A stretch of 64,000 nt of DNA, taken from contig NZ_JBNDJK010000001.1 in the NCBI RefSeq assembly GCF_050434925.1, positions 868,001 through 932,000 of the forward strand. The letters are read 5' to 3'. Below are positions 15,831 through 25,130 of this stretch, piece by piece. The notes under the pieces are model-generated. The model was not told the DNA's origin, searched no databases, and was given only the letters and a program-made list of their open reading frames with translations. The DNA is from Inquilinus ginsengisoli_B (GTDB lineage: Bacteria; Pseudomonadota; Alphaproteobacteria; DSM-16000; Inquilinaceae). Each line of letters starts with the position of its first letter. Position 1 is the stretch's first letter. The position numbers were made by a program, and so were the translations under genes.

Positions 15831-17537
15831 CTAAGCCGCGATCAGCTCGAACCGGTCGACATCGACCAGGCCACGGTCGGTGATCTTGAGGTGCGGGATC
15901 ACCGGCAGCGGCAGGAAGGCGAGCTGGATGAAGGGCTCCGGCAGCGGGCAGCCCATCGCCTTCACTGACCGGCGCAGCGCCCGCAGGTCATCCGCCACCC
16001 GCTCGAAGGGCCGCAGGCTCATCAGACCCGCCAGGGGCAGGGCGATCTCGCCGGCCACCTGGCCGTTGCGGACAGCGACGAAGCCGCCCTGCAGCTCGAT
16101 CAGCCGGTTCACCGCCACCGCCATGTCGGCGTCGTTGTCGCCGACCACGCAGATATTGTGGCTGTCATGCCCGACCGAGGAGGCCAGTGCCCCGCCGCGG
16201 AAGCCGAAGCCCCTGACGAAGGCGCGGCCGACGTTGCGGTTCACCCCGTGCCGGGCGAAGACGCAAATTTTGAGGATGTCCTGGTCCGGGTCTGGGTGGC
16301 GGCAGCCGTCGCGCCAGGGCAGGGTCGCGGTCAGCGCGTCGGTGATGATCTTGCCCGGGATCAGCCCGATCACCGGGCCGGTCGGGCCGCCCGTCGGGGC
16401 CCGGAAATCCTCCACCGCCACCGGGTCGAGCCTGACCGAGCCGAGGCCGACCGGCGCCGGGGCGGCGCGCCCCGCGAAGATGTCCGGCCCGACCACACGC
16501 CCGGCGCTGATCACCTGCGCCACGGCGCAGGTCTCGAGGTCATCCAGCAGCACCAGATCGGCGCGGCGGCCGGGCGCGACCAAGCCGCGGTCGCGCAGGC
16601 CAAAGCCCTGGGCCGCCGACCAGGTGGCGGCGCGATAGACATGGGCCACCGGCGCGCCCTGCCGGATCGCGGCCCGGATCAGATGGTCGAGATGACCTTC
16701 CTCGGCGATGTCGAGCGGGTTGCGGTCGTCGGTGCACAGGCCGAGCAGCGGCGAGGTCTCGGCCGAGATGATCGGCGCCAGCGCGTGCATGTCCTTGCTG
16801 ACCGAACCGTCGCGGATCAGGATCTGCATGCCCTTGTGCAGCTTCTCCAGCGCCTCCTCCGGCCCCGTCGTCTCGTGGCAGTTGCGGATGCCGCAGGCGA
16901 GATAGGCGTTGAGCGGCTTGCCGCGCAGCAGCGGCGAATGGCCGTCGATATGGCCGTCCTGGAACGTGGCCAGCTTCTCCAGCACCCCCTCGTCCTTGGC
17001 CAGCAGGCCGGGGAAGTTCATGAACTCGGCCAGGCCGATCACCTTGGGATGGCCGCGGTGCCGCACCAGGTCGGCGGCGTCGAGCCGGGCGCCGGCGGTC
17101 TCGAGCTCCGTCGCCGGCACGCAGGAGGAGAGCTGGACCCGCAGGTCCATCGCGGTGCCGAGGGCGCCGTCGAGGAAATAGCGCAGCCCCGCCTCGCCCA
17201 GCACGTTGCAGATCTCGTGCGGATCGCAGATCGCGGTGGTGGTGCCGCGCGGCAGCACGCAGCGGTCGAACTCCGCCGGCGTCACCAGGGTCGATTCGCA
17301 ATGCACATGGGTGTCGATGAAGCCGGGCACCAGCACCTTGCCGCGGCCGTCGATCTCGACCGCGCCGGAGTAGTCGTCGCAGGTGCCGACGATGCGGTCG
17401 CCGCAGACCGCCACGTCGCCCTCCAGCAGCGCGCCGCTGATCACGTCGAGGGTGCGCGCGCCCTTGATCACCAGATCGGCGGGCGCATGACCCAGCGCCT
17501 GGTCGATTCGCCGCCTCAGATCCGCCGTGCCGCCCAT
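15831..17537 (-). CDS. ade: Adenine deaminase
   Basis: 568 residues, typical for Ade. Amidohydrolase motifs: GFIDTHVHCEST (about 73-84), CDPHEICNVLG (about 108-118), HGHSP-type IDGHSPLL (about 196), CTDDR (about 268) and the C-terminal VGHDSHNICVVG (about 458-469), which is diagnostic of this family. Adenine is deaminated to hypoxanthine at a binuclear metal centre for purine salvage. Monocistronic on the minus strand, convergent with the cupin gene. Adenosine kinase elsewhere in the window serves the same salvage network. Confidence 0.92.
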   Translation of the reverse strand: MGGTADLRRRIDQALGHAPADLVIKGARTLDVISGALLEGDVAVCGDRIVGTCDDYSGAVEIDGRGKVLVPGFIDTHVHCESTLVTPAEFDRCVLPRGTTTAICDPHEICNVLGEAGLRYFLDGALGTAMDLRVQLSSCVPATELETAGARLDAADLVRHRGHPKVIGLAEFMNFPGLLAKDEGVLEKLATFQDGHIDGHSPLLRGKPLNAYLACGIRNCHETTGPEEALEKLHKGMQILIRDGSVSKDMHALAPIISAETSPLLGLCTDDRNPLDIAEEGHLDHLIRAAIRQGAPVAHVYRAATWSAAQGFGLRDRGLVAPGRRADLVLLDDLETCAVAQVISAGRVVGPDIFAGRAAPAPVGLGSVRLDPVAVEDFRAPTGGPTGPVIGLIPGKIITDALTATLPWRDGCRHPDPDQDILKICVFARHGVNRNVGRAFVRGFGFRGGALASSVGHDSHNICVVGDNDADMAVAVNRLIELQGGFVAVRNGQVAGEIALPLAGLMSLRPFERVADDLRALRRSVKAMGCPLPEPFIQLAFLPLPVIPHLKITDRGLVDVDRFELIAA

Positions 17538-17736
17538 GCCGTCCTCTCCTCTCGGGCGGGCAGCGTAGCAGGATCGAGGCCGATCATGCGATGTCGGGCT
17601 GCCCGACGGCTCCGGCCTCGACCTCTTGGGAGACGATCAACGCCCGCATGCCGTGGGAGCCGGTGCTGCAGGCTCATCTCGACCGGCTGCGGGCGAAGTT
17701 CGCGGCCGGGCGGTGAAGGCAGCCGCCCGAGCGGTC
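17538..17736. other. 200-base gap with a possible 41-codon reading frame
   Basis: Between ade and the OsmC gene. A plus-strand frame from ATG 17591 to TGA 17716 encodes 41 residues ending in a helical, charged stretch (HLDRLRAKFAAGR). No Shine-Dalgarno signal is seen and I do not recognise it; it could be a gene remnant. Confidence 0.2.
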
Positions 17737-18156
17737 TCAGGCCGTCTCCACCACCTCGATCTCGGCGGTGATCTCGGCCACCTTGCCGAGCATGATCGAG
17801 GCCGAGCAGTACTTCTCCTTCGACAGCGCCACGGCGCGCTCGACCTTGGCCCGGTCGAGGCCCCGGCCGGAGACGATGTAGCGCATATGGATCCTGGTGA
17901 AGACCTTGGGGTCGGTCTCGGCGCGCTCGGCCTCGACCTCGACCCGGCAATCGGCCACCGGCTCGCGCGCCTTCTCCAGGATCATCACCACGTCGAAGGC
18001 GGTGCAGCCGCCGAGGCCGAGCAGCAGCATCTCCATCGGTCGGACGCCGAGATTGCGCCCCCCGCTCTCCGGCGCGCCGTCCATGACCACGGCATGGCCG
18101 CTGCCGGATTCGCCGACGAAGGTGCGGCCTTCGACCCAGGTGATGCGGGCTTTCAT
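17737..18156 (-). CDS. OsmC family peroxidase-like protein
   Basis: 139 residues. The family's two redox Cys are present: LLLGLGGCTAFDV (about 46-58) and KEKYCSASIML (about 114-124). With the ETDPK(V)FTRIHMRY strand this fits the YhfA-type branch of OsmC/Ohr proteins, which reduce organic hydroperoxides or bind thiols. Preceded on the minus strand by only a weak ribosome-binding site. Stands alone. Confidence 0.88.
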   Translation of the reverse strand: MKARITWVEGRTFVGESGSGHAVVMDGAPESGGRNLGVRPMEMLLLGLGGCTAFDVVMILEKAREPVADCRVEVEAERAETDPKVFTRIHMRYIVSGRGLDRAKVERAVALSKEKYCSASIMLGKVAEITAEIEVVETA

Positions 18157-18213
18157 GTGATCTGCTCCAGGAACCGATTCGAGCCGGCACCGTAGCAGGG
18201 GCCCGGGCCCTCG

Positions 18214-18933
18214 TCAGCCGGGCGGCATCGGCGCCGCCTCGGTCGGCCGGTCGGCGATCTCCAGGATCAGCTTGCGCACCACCGCGTCGGTGAAGCGGGC
18301 ATCGGCGTCGGCGGTGATGACGAAGGCGCCGGGGCCACCGATCACCTGATCGCGGAAGAAATCCTCCAGCGAGCCCCCGGCCCAGCCCGGCCGGCCGCTG
18401 CGCGACAGCACGGCGAGGCCGTTGATGGTGATGCCGGCGGCCAGCGCCTCGGCCCGCACCTCCGGCAGCGGCCGTCCGCCGCGCTGGCCGGCATCGGCCG
18501 AGACGTCGATCACCTTCCTCAGCCCCTGATGGCTGTTGCCCTCGATCAGCCGTTGCGACAGGTCGATGGCGTTGCTGATCGAGTTCCAGCCGACTGCGCG
18601 CCGCGGTGCCGCCGCGAGTGCGGCACCGAAGGCGGCGGCGCTGGCCGGCCCGTCGATCACGGTCCAGTCGACGATGACATGCTGCGACTCCGCCCCGCCC
18701 CATTCGACGAAGGCGACCGCGATCCGGCCGGTGATGCCGCCGCGGATCGCCTGCTGCACCCGCGGATCGGCCAGGGCCTTGGCATAGCCCTCGCGCTGCA
18801 GCCGCAACTCCTCGTCATCGATCGAGCCGGAGCCGTCGGTGGCGAAGACCAGCTCGACATCGACGTCGGCCTCCTGCGCCGCGGCGGGGACCGCGGACAA
18901 CGCCAGGGCCAGGGCAAGACCGCGATGCAGCAC
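18214..18933 (-). CDS. Exported DUF1194 protein (VWFA-like)
   Basis: 239 residues from GTG 18933, chosen because GGAGG lies 6 bases upstream and the protein then starts directly with a signal peptide LHRGLALALALSAVPAAAQ (cleavage near residue 20). ATG 18966 would put acidic residues before it. The mature part begins VDVELVFATDGSGSIDDEE, a D-x-S-x-S metal-ion site of a von Willebrand A-like fold, followed by GWNSISNAIDLS (the T/S position) and VIDVSADAGQRGG. DUF1194 proteins are periplasmic or secreted with unknown function. Confidence 0.85.
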   Translation of the reverse strand: MLHRGLALALALSAVPAAAQEADVDVELVFATDGSGSIDDEELRLQREGYAKALADPRVQQAIRGGITGRIAVAFVEWGGAESQHVIVDWTVIDGPASAAAFGAALAAAPRRAVGWNSISNAIDLSQRLIEGNSHQGLRKVIDVSADAGQRGGRPLPEVRAEALAAGITINGLAVLSRSGRPGWAGGSLEDFFRDQVIGGPGAFVITADADARFTDAVVRKLILEIADRPTEAAPMPPG

Positions 18934-19089
18934 CCGCGCCTCCGCTTCGATGGCAGTCCTCAGCATTCCGGCCGGGGTCTGGTCTGTCAAATGCCAGCGG
19001 GACGCACCCCCGAATCCGGGCTTTGCATCGCCGCCGCTTTGCAGTATGGTCCGCGCCGCTTCGGGTCCTCGGGCCCGAGTCCATGGTCT

Positions 19090-19166
19090 GCACTCGTAGC
19101 TCAGCTGGATAGAGCGCCGCCCTCCGGAGGCGGAGGTCACAGGTTCGAATCCTGTCGAGTGCGCCA
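19090..19166 (+). tRNA. tRNA-Arg (anticodon CCG)
   Basis: 77 nt including an encoded CCA. Acceptor arms GCACTCG (19090-19096) and CGAGTGC (19156-19162) pair fully. D stem GCTC/GAGC; anticodon stem CCGCC/GGCGG with loop CTCCGGA, giving anticodon CCG for codon CGG; T arm ACAGG-TTCGAAT-CCTGT. CGG is heavily used in this GC-rich DNA. Confidence 0.97.
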
Positions 19167-19294
19167 TCCCTCCCGGATCAATTCAGACTTGGCGGAACAA
19201 CTGCCGGAATCGGTTCTCCGCGTCGTTGGTGCCGCGACCCGTGTCGCCGTCGTGTGAGCGGCGGCGGCCGTTTTCCGAGTTGTTGCGGTTGCGC

Positions 19295-19651
19295 TTAATT
19301 GTCCGGCCTCCGCCCGTCCTTCCCGAACAGCTTCCAGAACCGTTGCTCGGCATCGCCGTCGCTACTGCTGCGCCGCCGATCGCGCCGGTCATCGTCGTCA
19401 TCGTCCCGGTCCCGGTCGCGACGCCGGTAGCGATACCGATCGTCGTCGTCCCGGTCGCGATAGCGGTAGCGATACCGGTCACGGTCATAGCCCCAGTCGC
19501 GATTGTCGTTGTCATACCAGCTGGAATAGCTGTCGCCGTAGTAGCCGCCGCCATATCCCGGCCCCGTCTGACACGACGCCATGAGCGGGGCGGACGCTGC
19601 GATGGCGACCGCGACCAGCCCCGTCCGGAACAGATCACTGCCATATGCCAC
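19295..19651 (-). CDS. Low-complexity Arg/Asp/Tyr-rich putative lipoprotein
   Basis: 118 residues from GTG 19651, with AAGGAGAG 5-12 bases upstream. Signal sequence VAVAIAASAPLMASC ends in a lipobox-like MASC, so the mature protein would be lipid-anchored at Cys. The middle 70 residues are an almost pure mixed-charge tract of R, D and Y (for example DRDRYRYRYRDRDDDDRYRY), which is likely disordered. The C-terminal AEQRFWKLFGKDGRR may form a short helix. No known domain. The codon-level repetition makes all six frames periodic here. Confidence 0.65.
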   Translation of the reverse strand: MAYGSDLFRTGLVAVAIAASAPLMASCQTGPGYGGGYYGDSYSSWYDNDNRDWGYDRDRYRYRYRDRDDDDRYRYRRRDRDRDDDDDDRRDRRRSSSDGDAEQRFWKLFGKDGRRPDN

Positions 19652-19773
19652 GACGCTCTCCTTCGTCGTTCGTGCTCCCCAGATCAACACGCGAGTTTGT
19701 GGCGGAATTCCGTCGCGCCAGGAGTCCGGCCCCGCAAGGCGGCGGTCCATCGGTCGGGTGACCCGAGGGCGGA

Positions 19774-20913
19774 TCAGGCGGCGTGGCGCGGGGCCGCAGC
19801 GCCGACCAGCCCGGCCACCACCTCCTCGGCGATGGCGAAGCCGGTGCTCATGCCGGTGCCGCTGGTGACCTGGACCACCCGCGTCGCCTCATCCGGCGCC
19901 TCGGCGAAGGCCTCGGCCGGGCCGGCGGGGTAGATGCCGACCCAGCGCTCGGTCACCACCGGGTCGGGGACCTGCAGCAGCTCGGCCATGTGGCGCAGGA
20001 TCAGCCCGTCCACCGCCTGCGGCGCGAAGGGGTCGGGCGAGTCGTCGTAATGGTGAGAATCGCCGACCACCAGCGAGCCGTCGGCCGACTGCACCACGAT
20101 CAGATGGATGCCGTTGGCCAGCGTCTCCGGCACCTCGGCCGCCAGCCGGGCCTTCAGGGGCGCCGCCTCCGGCAGGTCGGCGAAGCCGTGGTAGCGGGCG
20201 AGGCTGAGGTCGCCCATCACCGCCGCCGGCAGCCGCCAGCCCGGCGCGGCCAGCCGCAACATCTGCAGCTTGCACAGGGTGGTGCGGCGGCGGGCCATGA
20301 TCTCCGGGAACAGCGACCGCAGATCCGGGCCCGGGCAGACCACGATGAAATCGGCCAGCACCACCCCCTCGCTGGTCTCGACCCGCGGCGCCTGCACCGC
20401 GCGGACCTGGACGCCGCGGCGGAAGACGACACCATACGCCGATTCCAGCCAGGCGGCCAGGCGCGGGATCGCCTCGCGCGGCTCGATCCGCAGCTCATGC
20501 GGGCTCCACAGCCCGGCGCGCAGCCCCTCGGTCCGCGCCATCGGTAGCCGCGCCACCATGGCGGCGGCCGGCAGCAGGGTGCAGCTCTCGCCCATCCCGG
20601 TGCGGGCGAAGGCCTCCAGCACGCCTACCCCCTCGGCGGATCGAGCCAAGAGCGCAGTGCCGCGATGCAGCACCGGGATGCCGGCCTGCGGCGCCACCTC
20701 GGCCCAGATGTCGCGGCTGCGCATCGCCCGGCGCCAGGTCGGGCCGGCCGACTGGCCGCTGACGGTGACGAAGCCGAAATTGCGGATCGAGGCGCCGATG
20801 GCGCGCGCCTCGCGGTCGATCACCACCACCCGCAGCCCCTGCCGCACCGCGGTCAGGGCATGGGCGAGGCCGAGAATGCCGGCGCCGACGATGGCGAGAT
20901 CGTAGCGGTTCAC
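19774..20913 (-). CDS. FAD-dependent oxidoreductase of phosphonate catabolism (TIGR03364-like)
   Basis: 379 residues. Rossmann motif DLAIVGAGILGLAHALTAV (about 5-23) and the SIRNFGFV segment (about 42) are those of DAO-type flavoprotein oxidases repeatedly found with phosphonatase genes. Overlaps phnX by 4 bp, so the two proteins are made together. Related enzymes (the PbfC/PbfD type) oxidise aminoethylphosphonate or its N-methyl form to phosphonoacetaldehyde, the PhnX substrate. That this one does so is inference. No phnW transaminase gene is in the cluster. Confidence 0.8.
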   Translation of the reverse strand: MNRYDLAIVGAGILGLAHALTAVRQGLRVVVIDREARAIGASIRNFGFVTVSGQSAGPTWRRAMRSRDIWAEVAPQAGIPVLHRGTALLARSAEGVGVLEAFARTGMGESCTLLPAAAMVARLPMARTEGLRAGLWSPHELRIEPREAIPRLAAWLESAYGVVFRRGVQVRAVQAPRVETSEGVVLADFIVVCPGPDLRSLFPEIMARRRTTLCKLQMLRLAAPGWRLPAAVMGDLSLARYHGFADLPEAAPLKARLAAEVPETLANGIHLIVVQSADGSLVVGDSHHYDDSPDPFAPQAVDGLILRHMAELLQVPDPVVTERWVGIYPAGPAEAFAEAPDEATRVVQVTSGTGMSTGFAIAEEVVAGLVGAAAPRHAA

Positions 20914-21740
20914 GGCGCGTCCCCGACGGCGATGCGAGCCTCGATCCGCCCGATCGCGGCCGGGACGTCGGCGATACCGTCCACCACCTCATGCGCGCCG
21001 GCGGCCCGAAGCCGGTTGGTGGCGGCCCGGCGCAGCTCCGCCTGCCGCTCCGCCGGCAGGGCCGCCCATTCCGCCTCGGTCAGCCCGACCTCGTTGCCGG
21101 TGACGGCCAGGGCGATGGTCCACATCCCGGCGTTCAGACCCTCGGCCACGTCGACCACGGTGTCGCCGACCTTGACCGCGGCCTGGACCGGATGGAGGTC
21201 GAGCTCGATCAGCGCCTTCAGCGCCATCGCCGGGCCGGGGCGGCCGGACGGGGTCTCGCCGGCGCAGACGATCACCTCGGGTTCATAGCCCTGCCGGGCC
21301 GCCTCGGGGATCACCACCTGCATCACCGGGCGCGGGAAGCCGGTGGTGGTGCCGATGCGGATGCCGCGGACCTGCAGCGCCGCCATGGTCTCGACCGTGC
21401 CTGGGATCAGCACGGCGTGCCGCTGCACCGCCGCGATCTGCAGCGGCAGGAAGCGCTCATACAGCTCGTCGATATCGGCCGGCGCCGGCGCCCGGCCCTG
21501 CGCCCGCTCCCAGGCCGCCGCCACCTGCGGCATGGCCAGCAGCGCCCGGATGTGGTCCCACTTGGCCATGCCCATCGGCAGCCGGGCGGTAGCCAATGGC
21601 ACCTCGACGCCCATCGCGGCGAAGGCCTCGACCAGCGAGGTGATCGGCGCCCGGCAGCCGAAATCGACCGTGGTGCCCGCCCAGTCGAAGATCGCGGCCC
21701 GGATCGGGCCGTCATAGCGGAGGCGATGGATGAAGCTCAT
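20910..21740 (-). CDS. phnX: Phosphonoacetaldehyde hydrolase
   Basis: 276 residues, standard length. HAD motif I AAIFDWAGTTVDFG supplies the nucleophile Asp (about 18). MGMAKWDHIRALL (about 56-68) carries the Schiff-base Lys specific to PhnX. IGTTTGFPRPVM is motif II and VKVGDTVVDVAEG the C-terminal metal-binding motif. Cleaves the C-P bond of phosphonoacetaldehyde to acetaldehyde and phosphate. First gene of a two-gene operon with the FAD oxidoreductase, divergent from a LysR regulator. Confidence 0.92.
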   Translation of the reverse strand: MSFIHRLRYDGPIRAAIFDWAGTTVDFGCRAPITSLVEAFAAMGVEVPLATARLPMGMAKWDHIRALLAMPQVAAAWERAQGRAPAPADIDELYERFLPLQIAAVQRHAVLIPGTVETMAALQVRGIRIGTTTGFPRPVMQVVIPEAARQGYEPEVIVCAGETPSGRPGPAMALKALIELDLHPVQAAVKVGDTVVDVAEGLNAGMWTIALAVTGNEVGLTEAEWAALPAERQAELRRAATNRLRAAGAHEVVDGIADVPAAIGRIEARIAVGDAP

Positions 21741-21787
21741 GGCGCGCTCCCGGACAGCGTGGATGGCGGGAGGAAGCCAGAGAGTCT

Positions 21788-21808
21788 AATATTGATCCAA
21801 TTCATATT
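21788..21808. promoter_or_regulatory. LysR-type binding site in the phnX/LysR divergent region
   Basis: AATAT (21788-21792) and ATATT (21804-21808) are inverted repeats separated by exactly 11 bases, the T-N11-A layout of LysR-type boxes. It lies in the 85-base AT-rich gap between the divergent starts. Confidence 0.6.
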
Positions 21809-21825
21809 ATCCATGCAGATCATTG

Positions 21826-22728
21826 ATGAGCTCAACTCTGGCGGTGCAACTCCGCGCCTTCCATGCGGTCGCGACCGAGGGCAGCTTCACCAAGGCGGCG
21901 CGGGCCATCGGCGTGTCGCAATCGACCCTGTCGATCGAGGTCAAGGCGCTGGAGCAGCGCTACGGCGTGCAGCTGTTCCGCCGCTCCGGCCGGACGATCG
22001 AGCTGACCTTGCTGGGCGCCGAGCTGATGACCTTTACCAACCGCGCCTTCACCGCCCAGGCCGAGGCGGTGGAACTGCTGCAGGGCACCAGCCGGGTGCC
22101 GACCGGCACGCTGCGCCTGGGCGCGGATGGGCCGTTCCACGCCATGCCGCTGGTCGCCGCCTTCACCGCGCGGCACGCCGGGGCGCGGGTGCGGATGACG
22201 GTCGGCAATGCCCAGCGGGTGCTGGCCGACCTGGTCGACATCCGGCTCGACGTGGCGCTGCTGGCGCGGGTGCCGGGCGACCCGCAGCTGCACGCCCTGC
22301 CGCTGTGGCACGACCCGGTGCATGTTCTGCTGCCGCGCGACCACCCCCTGGCCCGGATGCGCAGCGTGCCGGCGCCGCTGATCGCGCGGGAGCGGCTGGT
22401 GATGCGCGAGGCCGGGTCGATGACGCGGGAGACGGTGGAGCGCGCCTTCGCCGCGGTCGACCTGCCGCTGACGCCGTGGATGGAGGTGGAGGGGCGGGAG
22501 GCGTCGCGCGAGGCGATCGCCGCCGGCCTGGGCATCGGCTTCATGTCGGCGGCCGAGCTGACGCCGGACCCGCGCTTCGTCAGCCGCCCGATCGCCGGCT
22601 GCCGGGTGGAGATGGACGAATATGTGGTGTGTTTGCGCGAGCGCCAGCGCCTGGCCATCGTCCGCGCCTTCCTCGACATCGCCGCCGAGGCCAGCCGGGC
22701 GCGGCGCGAGGCCGCCGCGCCCGGGTAG
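21826..22728 (+). CDS. LysR-type regulator of phosphonate catabolism
   Basis: 300 residues from ATG 21826. N-terminal winged helix-turn-helix QLRAFHAVATEGSFTKAARAIGVSQSTLSIEVKALEQRYG (shown as the region of about 8-47); effector domain about 90-295. Divergent from phnX with a LysR box between, which fits the family of LysR proteins that activate aminoethylphosphonate catabolism genes. The inducer is probably the aminophosphonate or a derivative. Confidence 0.85.
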   Translation: MSSTLAVQLRAFHAVATEGSFTKAARAIGVSQSTLSIEVKALEQRYGVQLFRRSGRTIELTLLGAELMTFTNRAFTAQAEAVELLQGTSRVPTGTLRLGADGPFHAMPLVAAFTARHAGARVRMTVGNAQRVLADLVDIRLDVALLARVPGDPQLHALPLWHDPVHVLLPRDHPLARMRSVPAPLIARERLVMREAGSMTRETVERAFAAVDLPLTPWMEVEGREASREAIAAGLGIGFMSAAELTPDPRFVSRPIAGCRVEMDEYVVCLRERQRLAIVRAFLDIAAEASRARREAAAPG

Positions 22729-22730
22729 GG

Positions 22731-23108
22731 TCAGGCGCGCTGGCTGAAATCCGGCGGCGGCGTGCTGAAATCGACCAGCGGCCGCACCTCGACGAAGCCG
22801 ATCCGGGCCAGGGGGTGCGTGGCGGCAACCTGCGCCGCCTCGTCGAGGTCGCGCGCCTCGATCACGACGAAGCCGCCGAGGATCTCCTTGGTCTCCATGA
22901 ACGGGCCGTCGACGGCCGAGGTCTTGCCCTCGCGCACCTTCACGGTGCGGGCGCCGTCGGGCAGCTCCAGCGCCTCGCCGGCCACGAAATGGCCGCTGGC
23001 CTTCAGCGTCTCGTCATGGGTGGCGCAGCCCTCGAGCGCCGCATTGGCCTCGAGGCTGCCGCCGAACAGCGACTGCGGATCGTAGTAGATGAGGCAGGCA
23101 TAGCGCAT
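22731..23108 (-). CDS. YciI/YCII-related domain protein
   Basis: 125 residues from ATG 23108. Starts MRYACLIYYDPQSL and has VVIEARDLDEAAQVAATHPLA (about 83-103) with the His typical of the dimeric alpha-beta barrel YCII fold. VDGPFMETKEILGG is the family signature of the sigma-factor-associated (PhnB/DGPF) subgroup. Function unknown; often encoded beside ECF sigma factors, none here. Confidence 0.85.
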   Translation of the reverse strand: MRYACLIYYDPQSLFGGSLEANAALEGCATHDETLKASGHFVAGEALELPDGARTVKVREGKTSAVDGPFMETKEILGGFVVIEARDLDEAAQVAATHPLARIGFVEVRPLVDFSTPPPDFSQRA

Positions 23109-23189
23109 GACCGGTTCCTTCTGCTTGCGCTTGAATGCCCCTAATCGTCCGTCCCGAACTGGATTCGACACGCCTCCGATTTTTTTCCG

Positions 23190-24154
23190 CTACGCCAGGT
23201 GGCAGGCGACCTTATGGCCATCCTCCAGCTCCCGCATCTCCGGCACCTCAGCCCGGCAGCGGTCGGTCGCCAGCGGGCAGCGGGTGTGGAAGCGGCAGCC
23301 GGCCGGCGGGTTGGCGGGGCTGGGCAGCTCCCCCTTCAGCACCGCACGGTCGCGCGGCGCGTCCGGGTCGATTGCCGGGATCGCCGACAGCAGCGCCTGG
23401 GTGTAGGGGTGCAGCGGCCGGTCGAACAGCGCGTCGCGGCCGGCGGTCTCGACGATCACGCCGAGATACATCACCGCGATCTCGTCGCAGAGATGCTCGA
23501 CCACCGCCAGATCGTGCGAGATGAACAGGAAGGTGACGCCCCGCTGCTCCTTCAGGTCGGAGAACAGGTTGATGATCTGCGCCTGGATCGAGACGTCGAG
23601 GGCCGAGACCGGTTCATCGGCCACGATCAGCTCCGGCTTCAGCGCCAGGGCCCGGGCGATGCCGATGCGCTGGCGCTGGCCGCCGGAGAATTCATGCGGG
23701 TAGCGGGCATACTGGTACGGCGCCAGGCCGCAGATCCGCATCACCTCCAGCACCGCGTCGCGCAGCTCGGCCCGGCGGACCAGGCCATGCGCCAGCAGCG
23801 CCTCGCCGATCGCGTCGCCGATCCGGACCCGCGGGTTGAGCGATCCGTAGGGGTCCTGGAACACCAGCTGCATCTTCGGCCGCAGCGCCCGCCGGCCGCG
23901 GCGGCCGATCGCGTTGATGTCCCGCCCCTCGAAGCGCACCGTGCCGGCCGTCGGCTGGTACAGACCCAGCACGGTGCGGCCGAGCGTCGACTTGCCGCTG
24001 CCGGATTCGCCGACCAGGCCGAAGCTGGTGCCGCGGCGGATGCGGAGATCGACCCCGTCGACGGCGCGGACATGGCCGGTGACATGGCCGAACACCCCGT
24101 CGCGGATCGGGAAATGCGTCTTGAGGCCCTCGACCTCGAGCAGCGGCGTCTCGG

Positions 24155-24158
<4 letters not shown>
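23190..24158 (-). CDS. Peptide ABC transporter ATP-binding protein (OppF/DppF type)
   Basis: 322 residues. Walker A GESGSGKSTLG (about 50-60), Q-loop MQLVFQDPYGSLNPR, signature LSGGQ-like FSGGQRQRIGIARAL (about 157), Walker B ELIVADEPVSALD (about 176) and the H-loop ISHDL. The C-terminal oligo_HPY region (HPYTQALLSAIP and the Cys-containing PAGCRFHTRCPLATDRC) is specific for peptide/nickel importers. Overlaps the OppD-type gene by 4 bp. Last gene of the transporter operon. Confidence 0.92.
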
Positions 24159-25126
<968 letters not shown>

Positions 25127-25130
25127 CGCG

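Noticed and set aside
15820..15840. CGCGGC/GCCGCG hairpin between cupin and ade as a terminator
   Set aside because: Six-bp stem overlapping both stop regions with no T-run.
19226..19644. Val/Pro/Ile- or Ala/Thr-rich frames overlapping the lipoprotein gene
   Set aside because: They arise from the periodic CGN-GAY codons read out of frame; only the minus-strand frame has a signal peptide and a ribosome-binding site.
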